NCBI GenBank assembly: GCA_017590115.1
Contig: JAGGNK010013670.1
Location: forward strand, 1,857,343-1,921,342
Direction of reading: 5' to 3'
Source of the DNA: Montifringilla adamsi
Taxonomy: Eukaryota; Chordata; Aves; Passeriformes; Passeridae
DNA length: 64,000 bases
Part shown: positions 24,301-33,310 of the stretch, one piece after another
Layout: every line of letters begins with the position of its first letter
Numbering within the stretch: position 1 is the first letter of the stretch
Position numbers and translations under genes: made by a program
Notes under the pieces: model-generated
The model's database searches: none
What the model was told of the DNA's origin: nothing
What the model saw: only the letters and a program-made list of their open reading frames with translations

Positions 24301-26986
24301 CCCCCTGGTGCCACCACAAAACCTGGGCTGTTCTGGCTGCCCAGGGCTGAGACCAAACCATGAACAGCAGTTTGCTCTCACCTGTACAGGCCTGTCCTCT
24401 CCTGCCCTCTGCAGTGTTTCATATTCTGTATGGAGCAGTGTTGTCACATTCATCATCACAGTGCCACTGAGCTCAGCTCAGCGCTGACAGGCCCCCAAAA
24501 GAAAGTAAAAACCAGTTTTAACAGACTTTTATCTGTCCTCTGCTATATAAAGAATGGGATAACACTGCAGAGCCCCATCCTAGGGATACATCACTGCACA
24601 GCAACTGAGATTCCTGACACAGCTGCTGGCTGGTATGACCTGGAACCCACAAAGACAAATACAACATTTTCAAGGTCCTAACGCCTGCTGAAAGCATTGC
24701 AGACACCTTACAAGGCTCACAGGAAACATGCCTAATGCCAACATCCACTGCTATGACAAGCCACTGGATTTCTCCAGTTCACTGTGCTGCCCAGTGGTGA
24801 GTAACATCTGTGAAGAACAAACATTAGGAAGATATTACACAGTCAGCAAAAAAATCCACTTCCCTTCCAGTGTATGGGATTGCACTACACATTTCACAGA
24901 ATTAGTTTACCAAAGAAGACAGCAAATCAACTCTAAACCAACTTGTTTACATGGCCCATGTGGGCCTGAGAGAAGAGCCTCAGTTCCAATCTTTCAGTCA
25001 GATGCACACATGATCAAAGCAAGGCTTAGGGGCAGGTAAAACACCCCTGCTCTTATGGAAACTACACATTTATAGTAAAAAAGAATGAAACACACAGAGA
25101 AGTCCCTTTGATTTCTGCACCCTCCTGAATTCAGTCACTCTGGCTGCTGCCCCAGCTGTCCACACACAGGTGAATTTTGGGGCTGGATGAATAGTCCAGC
25201 ATGGCAGCCCTTGGCTGAGGGAACAGTGCAAATACAGGACAGGCAGCAACGACCAGCCAGTGCAATTTCACACTGCCTCTTCTTCTACCTCTGGTATTTG
25301 TTTCCATCCTACAGAGATGTTAAGGCAAACATATTCCAAAGCAGAAAATGAGTTAAAGGCCGGAGATGAGGAAAAATGAGCCCTGTTCCTCTTAACACTG
25401 ACCTTGTCAATTCATAGTGAGGACTAAGAGCAGTGCCTCAATGTCTGCAGTTGGATTCCAGCTCAATCACTGACATTTTAGGATTGACCAAAATTGACCA
25501 ATCCTGCCTGTTTGCAGTCTTGGATCACAAGGGAAAAGCAAGAAGGGAGCAAGGCAGGCAAACTATTATTACCAAAAACATGCAAAACGTCCAAGTTGTT
25601 CACTTGTATGAGGATTGTCTTTTCTTGAAAAGCCAAGAGTACAAGTCCCAATTAAGAAATCCAAATACCTTGGATGACTGAGCCTGAAAATCATTCAGAT
25701 ATTAGTTATCATTATGTAGGACAGGCTGAGACAACTGTATTTAGTGCTCACAACAGCCAACAAATTGAGGAAAGTCACCATAGAGAGGGGAGAAGGGAAT
25801 GACTGGATGGACATGTGTGTGAGCTTAGTTTGTATTCAGCCATATCAGCTCTCTGCACAACAGAGAGAAGTGAGTTTTAGGAGCAAAATGAACCATGAAA
25901 GGTGGCAGGTTTGTCTCTAGTGGCCACAAGGGCCCAGAAATTCAAAGGTGTGAACATGACCTTGTCATCAACAGCTATTAAGCAGACAAATGCAGCTACA
26001 GGTTTATCAAAACAGAGACACTGGCCTACATGTCCCCTGGCAGCAGCAGCTGAACTCTTCTTAAATAACCTTTTGTTGAAGATTTGGGAAAACCTGTTAG
26101 TACATTACACTTTGCAGTGCTTTAAGTAGGGCTTTTGTTTCAAGTGACACTTCCTGCCTTCCCCTTCAGCTGTGCACAGTCTTTCCAAGGAATCACAGTG
26201 GTGTTGCAGGGTTTTGGCTGGGATCAGTGGCTGACATCTTCCAGGGGACACAGCTGGAATTCAGGGGAGAGCAGCTGGAACTGCTGCAGTTGCACCACTG
26301 GAACAGTCTGAACCTACACTCTCCAAGACAAAATCAAAACATGATGTAAGGCTCAGAAAAGAACAAAATGAGAGAAAATGTGGCATCCACCCTTTCTAAC
26401 AACCACATTTCTGCCCAGCACATGCTCTCACCAGCCACACACAGACCCTGGCATGCAGGGACATGTCCTACATACACCATACCAGGTTTTGACTGTTTCT
26501 CCAGTTCCAGGCTCACAGTGCCACTGCAAGAGCCAGAGGGGAAACTCTTATTAAGCAGAAAGCAAAAAGAAGCAGAAAAATTAAAAAGCAAAACTGTAAA
26601 CCAGCACTGGAGACAAATGGTGAGCAGAGGCCCAACCCCAGCTGATGCCTGGACTTCCTCCTCCCCTCCAACACGTTTGAGATGTGCCTCAGGACCAACA
26701 CAACACTGACAGGCTATTGCAGCTTCTGGAAGACGCTGAGGATGGCTGGTCTGCAGAAAGCTTTCCATCTTTCTTTCTCAATTTTTTTAAACTCCTCTCC
26801 ATAGTTTTTAACGACCTGAAAAAGGCAAGATAGGCAGAGCCATCCTACTCCTCCTGCCCATGAATTATGTGCACTTTGCAGTGCAGCACGGTGTTGCTGT
26901 TCTTTTTCTAATCTCTCTTTTCATTAAGACCAAAGTGGTATCACAAATACTGGAGTGTGTGAGTAGACCTGAACATGGAATCAGGG
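18331..26986. other. Long non-coding stretch
   Basis: About 8.7 kb with no gene, transposon end or array I can support. 18340-18780 is strongly AT-rich. The longest open frame is 184 codons on the minus strand (21913-22467), with no domain. Scattered GC-richer patches (19260-19590, 24180-24400) carry no CpG cluster. Confidence 0.5.
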
Positions 26987-27050
26987 CAGCTTTCCTTCCA
27001 CCATCTCCATGAAGCAGTTGAGAGCAGACCCCTGTTAGCCAGGACAGGCC
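26987..27050 (+). repeat. Dispersed repeat A, copy 1
   Basis: Matches 30145-30206 in the same orientation through CAGCTTTCCTTCCA, CATCTCCATGAAGCAGTTGA and CTGTTAGCCAGGACA, with a few substitutions and a 2-bp length difference. The family is not known to me. It may be a fragment of an uncatalogued element or of an old segmental duplication shared with repeat B. Confidence 0.75.
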
Positions 27051-28056
27051 AGAACACCAACTTCTGCTCAGCTACAGTCAGAATGGAATCCAGCATTGAA
27101 AACTGGAAGGATTTTCATGTTGGTTCAAAAGAAAGTTAAATCCCAGTATAGTTCTCTGCTTTCCTTCATTTCTCAACATGTATGTGGTCATGCCCAGGGA
27201 TTCAATGCACATCTGTTACAAAGCAGATGAGCTGCACAGTCTCTTTCTTCCCTCTCTCTTCTGCTTCCATGCAGAAAATTAAAGATTGGAGGGTTCACAG
27301 TCTATACTAAAACCACTGGCTCAGATGATGAGGGAATCACTTCTTTTGGAGGATTAACCTGGAATAGATGGCAAAGGAATGCAATTACTTTTTTGGTTTC
27401 AGTGACATTAAGCACAAAGAGTACCCTCAGTTTAGGGAACTTGGCAGTATCAAAACTCAGGTGATGATAAAAAAATTAAGAAAAACCATAACATGAGACC
27501 AGCTTTCACAGAAATATGCAGCTGTGCAAAGAGAAGCCTAAAGCTGCTGTGATCAGCTCAGGAGGCAGTGATGGGGCCATGTCTGAGTTTTCAACATCTT
27601 TGAGTTTTTGAGTCTTACTGCAGATGGGTTTTCTGACAGTTTAGGCAAGGTGTTTAACTGCTTGACGTCTTTTGTCTCTACAGCAGCTATTTTAAATGTT
27701 TATCTGAGTCTTTCTGGGTTTTTGAAATATTTATTTTGGAGGAAATCTATGCTTAAAAGGCTGGAAAGCTTTATTTTCCCTGCTCCTCCTCTAACAAACT
27801 GGGTGCAATTACTAATAAATTTCTAAAACATACTACTGGAACTGGGATGCAGGGTAGGACAAAGAAACCATAAACCATACATATCGTAAACAGACTCCAG
27901 TATCTTTGAAAATGCCCTATAAATCATTGTCACCATCTCCACCCTGCAATGCTGGCACAGGCAGCTGAGGCAAGATGGAAAGTGTGGTTTCCTTGCACAG
28001 AAAGCACAGTGGGATATGAGGGGGTTTCAGTCATGAGCTCAGAGAAGAGTCATGAG
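27051..28056. other. Non-coding stretch between dispersed repeats A and B
   Basis: Nothing recognisable as gene or known repeat. Confidence 0.5.
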
Positions 28057-28260
28057 ACTGAGAACAAGGAGGATGAGCTGGGTGTCAGGAGTGCACCTCA
28101 CTGAAGGAAGGGGGAAGGTAAAAGCAAGGACAGGCTACAGATCCACAGGGAGTGGAGGATAAGCAGAAAATAAAATGACTGGAGAAACAAAATAAACATG
28201 AATAAAAATAGGTGATGGACACAGAGGAACTGTAAGTCACTTCAGGAGGCTGAAAATGGC
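28057..28260 (+). repeat. Dispersed repeat B, copy 1
   Basis: Aligns with 29728-29937 in the same orientation across about 200 bp. Shared blocks include GAGCTGGGTGTCA, GGTAAAAGCAAGGAC, ACAGATCCACAGGGA and GAGGAACTGTAAGTCACTTC. Several substitutions and indels mark it as older than the 33-kb duplication. Not assigned to a family. Confidence 0.85.
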
Positions 28261-29498
28261 CAAGAGAGGTGAAAGGAGGGGATTACAAAGCTCTAGGAAG
28301 CCTTCAGCAACAGCACGAGCAAGTAAGAGCTTAAGGAGAAGCCTTAAACAGCCTTGAGCAAACAGCCAGACCAGCCTAAGGAAGCCCTGGGGCAGCAGAG
28401 GGTCTGAGGAGCCAGGGAGACCCTGAGGAGCCTGCAGAGGAAGAGGGAAACAGCACAAATCAGGGCAGAGACAGAAGTGAGTGGCTGCTGAGAACCCGAG
28501 CTGAAGGGGCCCTGGGGAGCAGAGCCCAGGGCACGGGGAGGCTCCCAAAGCCCAGGGACAGCAGCAGTGCTGAGGGGCCTCCAAAAGGCACCAGACACAG
28601 GGATGGCTGTGCAAACAGGACAAGAAATCCACGCTGCTGCTGCTGCCCCTCCAACGGTGATCCCTGCCAGCTGCTTTCCAAAGCAGGAATTAGCTGTTTT
28701 ACCAGGTAATCCATAGCAGGTCATGGAAAGAGAAATGTCTTATTGACTCTCAGCTGCTGTTCCCCTTCACATACCCACGGCAAGGAGACGTTTGCAAATG
28801 TTTCATAGTGAGAGCCAATATTCATGGAAACAAACTGGAGCAAAGCATCCCTGTCAGAGTGGCAGGAACTGCAGCTTCCTGTCTCTGAGCACATGGCAGC
28901 CCCATCACCAGCACTGCTTCACGTTTCATTTCTCCCCAGCCATTTTAAACAAGAAACAAGAAAATATTCCAAAAGAGGCAGCCTTGTCTAGAGCTAAGCA
29001 CTACAGTTTGTAGAGGCTGTTTGCAAACACAAGGCAAAGATTCAGCTGTGGATTTCTCTGACTGAACTGCCCAGCAGAGCATATTCAAGGTGAGCAAACA
29101 CTGTAATGCAGAGTGGGGCGAGTGGGGCTGCCTCCCCACCTGGCCAAACCTGAATTCATGGCTCCTCTCCACCAGCAACCTCAAAGAGAAAAACCTCCTG
29201 TTTGTAAATGCAAGAACTCTGCCTCTGTTGTGGAGTCCATGTGCCACTGTGAGCTCCTGATCCAGCACTGCTGCTCTGAGGCTATCAGCACCCTGCTGAG
29301 ATAAATACCAGTGAAAAACCCAGCATTTAAACTACCTGTCAAAGCCAGCAGTCAGGCAGAGGCCACAGAAGCCAGTAAGAGACAGAAAACCCCACAGAAT
29401 CAAATTTATTTGTCATGTGACTTCTTACTGAGCACCACTGTAGGCTTTAATGGACACTGACATACTGACACTCCAGAGGACTAATCAAGATTAAGGAG
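28261..29498. other. Non-coding stretch with a GC-rich patch
   Basis: 28370-28680 is GC- and purine-rich, with overlapping minus-strand open frames of 84-131 codons that look like composition effects. No transposon recognised. Confidence 0.5.
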
Positions 29499-29728
29499 TT
29501 AGCCCGTCCAAACAGAGGGGGCTTCTGCTTCCTTTTTTTCATTTGAAAGGACCATCTCAGCTTAAGAAAACCAGCAAAAAATCCAGCACAAACTCCAGCA
29601 CACAGAGCAGCATGTTAGCCCGTCCAAACAGAGGGGGCTTCTGCTTCCTTTTTTTCATTTGAAAGGACCATCTCAGCTTAAGAACCAGCAAAAAATCCAG
29701 CATAAACACCAGCACACAGACCAGCACA
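29499..29728. repeat. 116-bp tandem duplication (two copies)
   Basis: TTAGCCCGTCCAAACAGAGG starts at 29499 and again at 29615. The copies differ by a 2-bp indel (AAGAAAACC against AAGAACC) and a few substitutions near the right end. The second copy runs straight into repeat B copy 2. Confidence 0.95.
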
Positions 29729-29937
29729 CTGAGAAGAAGGAGGATAAGCTGGGTGTCAAGTGTCCACCTGAAAGTCCTCACTGAAGGAAGAGGGAACGTA
29801 AAAGCAAGGACGGGTTACAGATCCACAGGGAATAAAGGATGAGCAGAAAATAAAATGATTGGAGAAACAAAAAACATGAAGAAAACTGTGATGAACACAG
29901 AGGAACTGTAAGTCACTTCTGGAGGCTGAAAATGGCT
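29728..29937 (+). repeat. Dispersed repeat B, copy 2
   Basis: Partner of 28057-28260. It carries a small insertion (ACCTGAAAGTCCTCACTG) relative to copy 1. It lies directly after the 116-bp tandem duplication and about 200 bp before repeat A copy 2. Confidence 0.85.
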
Positions 29938-30144
29938 TTAACACCTTCCTAGAGGAAACACAAACCTCTACTTGCCAGCAGTGTCACAAATTTCAGGCAG
30001 GGCAAGGTTCCATGTGGATTGACAAGCAGAGCTCCACAGGCTCAGAGCCAGGCAGGGCTGTCTCACAGCCCCTGCAGAACAGGAGCAAACACCTTGGAGT
30101 AGAGCCCCTTCAGAGGTTCTCTCCCAAATGTGCCCTGAACCACG

Positions 30145-30206
30145 ACAGCTTTCCTTCCATCTCCATGAAGCAGTTGAGACCACATCCCTGTTAGCCAGGA
30201 CAAGCT
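30145..30206 (+). repeat. Dispersed repeat A, copy 2
   Basis: Partner of 26987-27050. The order here is B then A, whereas the first copies are A then B, so a single simple tandem duplication does not explain both pairs. Confidence 0.75.
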
Positions 30207-31063
30207 AGGGGTTTTTTTTCCTTTTCCCAGAAGTGGGTCATTAAGTGCTTTCCTCCTTAGTGAATCCCACCTGGAAGCACACATCCTTGCTCTGTGAAGC
30301 CTCTGCTTTTAGATTTTACCAGCCATGAAATTGCTGTGACCAACATACTCCCTTCACCACAGGCTGAAGTGTCATCCCAGAGGAAAAGGATTCGCTCCTT
30401 GGGGTGGCACAAAACTTTATTATCCCTTTTGTGGGATGCTAAAGGGATCTGTGGGATCACAGACCTAATGAAAGGGGAGTACCCAGTTAACACACTTCCT
30501 ACTATGCTTTTAGCTGACTCTACAGGGAAAGCAATGGCATTTTTAAGCTCTGGCATCTGCCAGTTCTTACTTGACAAACTGTTTGCAGGTATGGCAAAAT
30601 GTATCACTGCCTTGCTATGAACATCATGTAAGGACTCACTTTCTAACTCAATATATGAGCAGATTTTCAGCTTCCAAATTCAGTTTGCTATTCCTCACAG
30701 ACAGATTTACTAGATTTTCTTTCTTTCCTGCACTCAACCCCATGAAATGTGCAGTACTTTAAAACACCATCACTTATTATTAAATTTTAAGTATATGGTA
30801 ACTAGAGATGTATAAAAGAGAGTTTTACAGAGTCCCTCCAAAACAAAGCACTACATTTTTGTATGCCATCTGATAACTATGTGAACTGTCAAGCATTTAA
30901 GCCTTGGCTGTAATTTCAGAAGAGCACATATAAAACCTTATTTACAACTGGGTCTTTCCTTTCTCTTTCCCCACTGAGTCATCCTGGTCTGTTTAGAGGG
31001 GCTAAAGTCCTTAGAGGGGCTGTGCATGAGAGACAGCATTGAAAATCCACTGTTTCAAAAAGA
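30207..31063. other. Non-coding stretch, open on both strands
   Basis: 30257-30620 is free of stops for over 100 codons in one frame on each strand (116 minus, 108 plus). Neither translation resembles a family I know. The rest is AT-rich and stop-dense. Confidence 0.45.
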
Positions 31064-31244
31064 AATATATTTTATATATATATAATTTATATATATAATG
31101 TGTTTTATTTAATATATATTTTATATTATATAAATATAATATATATATTATATATATTATATGTTTTATACAAACACACACATATATATACATATACACA
31201 CACACACACACACACATATATATAGATATACACACAAAAAACAC
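31064..31244. repeat. Compound (TA)n/(CA)n microsatellite
   Basis: Roughly 105 bp of interrupted TA-rich sequence (31064-31168) followed by mixed CA and TA blocks (31171-31236). It is long, AT-rich and self-complementary, and expected to be length-variable. Confidence 0.97.
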
Positions 31245-31828
31245 ATAAGCCATAAGTCTATACTCATTGATACCATTATTCCTGCCAGGCAAAACCAGAA
31301 AAAGGTAGTGAAATGAACTTTTCATACAAATCACTGAAAAAGAGACCAGAGTCACAACATTGCCTAGTGAATGTTCCAGAAAGGGGCCTCATCAGAGTAA
31401 TCATTTCACAATGTGGACCTGTGTGTAAACTACTAACAATGGGGCTTTTAATCACTGATTAATTTACTATGTATTATAGAAAGTGTATTTAACTTGCTGT
31501 CTTTGGTACATCATTAGAAGCCACACATCTAGCTTAATATGCCGTGTCTGATTTCAGAGATCAGGGGCCACAAGTGATTTGAGTATTATGATGTGCACAC
31601 ACACCTCTTGTGACTTTGTGATGTTTAGATGACCCTCATTTCAACCATCAGCAGATAAACCCAGCACCAGAAGCACAAACTTGCACCTTAAACTGGAAAA
31701 ACCACTTTTTGGACAAGGAACCACAACAGCCCAACTTTCCAGTGGACCAAGAAGAGTGGAGATCCCTGGAGATGGACCTGTGCAGTGCCAAGATGTCACT
31801 CCCTTGGCCAAAATGCCTGGGATGGGGT
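31245..31828. other. Non-coding stretch before an LTR
   Basis: No gene recognised. It could in principle hold the 3' internal end of the retrovirus that left the next LTR, but no polypurine tract or coding remnant is evident. Confidence 0.4.
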
Positions 31829-32251
31829 GCTGAGGATTCACTGAGTGATGCCTCGTGAAGGCTGACCTAGAACAGAGGCTAGATGGAGTTAAAGAACAAA
31901 GCAGGTATGTGGATATGACAGTCTGGTCAGAGGGAGAAAAGCTTATCAGAGCTAGATAAGCTTTCCCATGAATTGGTCTGGGAAGTTTTAGGGAGGCAGA
32001 GAAAAAGAATGGCAAACAAATGGTAAACTATCTGGAGGTGGTGTTTTGAACAAGCTGTTTTTCTCATAAGATGTTTTACCAAAGGGTGTCTTCTTAATTA
32101 GCCAATCATGTGAAATGTGTTGATTAAATGACCAATCAGGTCCACCTGTATCAGAAGAGTGTATAAAAGAAGGGGTTCCAATAAAGAGGCTTCTAGCCTC
32201 TTAGCCTTCTGACTGAGAGTCTGTGTCACTTATCCTCACTCAATGGTGACA
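31829..32251 (+). mobile_element. LTR of a songbird-type endogenous retrovirus
   Basis: About 420 bp from TGCTGAGGATTCACTGAGTG to CACTCAATGGTGACA. TATAAAA lies at 32162-32168, AATAAA at 32180-32185 and AGCCTTCTG at 32203-32211, the same signal order as in the LTRs at 13492 and 43398. There is no clear target-site duplication, partly because another LTR-like sequence abuts it on the right. Family recalled from memory. Confidence 0.7.
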
Positions 32252-32884
32252 TAGGGATTTATCAGGAGGCCTCAATAAATCCACCTTGGGCAGCACAAGA
32301 GCCCAGCCAGGGCCACTCACAAGATGAACTAAAATGGTCACAAAATGCACAACTGGTCATGGGGTCTCTCACTTTTATAAGTTCTGCTCCCTTTGGATAT
32401 TGGAGTTAATTGTCCAATTACAGCTTTAGCCCATGCAGTCCCATCCTGTTTGTTTTTTTCTCTTCAGCCCACACTGTTTGTGCTCTTGGGGCTGAGATTT
32501 GGATCATTTGTCCTTGGTCCCCAGCTAGAGAAGGAATTGTTTTGTTTCCCTACTCTGTGAAGAGAGCTCACCATCCCCTAATAGGAAGCCCAGACCCACA
32601 CACTAAAGCAGCAGAGAATGTGAAAAACAGAAAAGCTAAAAGCTGAGGCATCAGATGATCTTGAAAACCAAACACAGATAAAAATTACTCGTGCTTCCTC
32701 AGTCCACATTTTTTGTGCTATTGGGGCTGAGATTTGGATCATTTGTCCTTGGTCCCCAGCTAGAGAAGGAATTGTTTTGTCTCCCTACTCTGTGCAGAGA
32801 GCTCACCATCCCCTAATATGAGGCCCAGACCCACACACTAAAGCACAGAATGTGAATAATATAAAAGCTGAAGCTGAGGCATCA
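32247..32884 (-). mobile_element. Possible LTR with an internal 235-bp duplication
   Basis: Read on the minus strand it starts TGATGCCTCAGCTTC and ends AATCCCTATGTCA, giving TG...CA ends over about 638 bp. A TATAAAAG box lies near 32380 on that strand. Two related segments, 32465-32653 and 32700-32884, repeat GGGGCTGAGATTTGGATCAT and following sequence, like duplicated enhancer blocks in U3. No flanking target-site duplication is visible, and five bases overlap the preceding LTR, so the boundary is uncertain. Confidence 0.45.
32465..32884. repeat. Imperfect tandem repeat, period about 235 bp
   Basis: Copies 32465-32653 and 32700-32884 share long exact blocks, for example GATTTGGATCATTTGTCC and GAGAGCTCACCATCCCCTAA. 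A 46-bp spacer separates them. They differ by scattered substitutions and small indels. Confidence 0.93.
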
Positions 32885-33310
32885 TGAGAAGCTGCTGTGC
32901 ACGCAGCCCCAGCAGTGCTGTGCGCGGAGGCGCCGCTCAGCAGCAGCGCTGTGCAGGCTGGAGAGAGGCACCTCCTGTAAATGTCACTGGGTTTCTAAAG
33001 GTTAAGTAAGCATCTTGAGAAAGGCCTTCGTGCTCCTGTGCTCCACCTCAGTGCAGGCTGATAAAGGATTATTGAAAAAGGAAAAAAAAAAGCCTGCAAA
33101 CAGATAAAAGGCTCATGGGCTGGCGTTGAACAATTGAATTTTTCCGTGCCCAGCTACAGTAGTAGATTACCAATGGCAGATTTACCATTCTTAATTATTA
33201 GAGCAAAGTATTAAAGACTGTTTTGCTTAATTAATGAACTCATCTACAGATGAGTGTTAATTCATATACATAACTGTTTTTTAAAGCTATGACAGCTTCC
33301 CTTGGAGGAA
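32885..33310. other. CpG-richer patch and candidate regulatory element
   Basis: 32888-32960 has about six CpGs in 75 bases (GCGCGG, GGCGCCGC, AGCGCT), unusual for this CpG-poor window. 33110-33290 is AT-rich with TTAATTA and ATTAATGAA homeodomain-type cores and no repeat signature. Both are observations of composition only. Confidence 0.3.
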
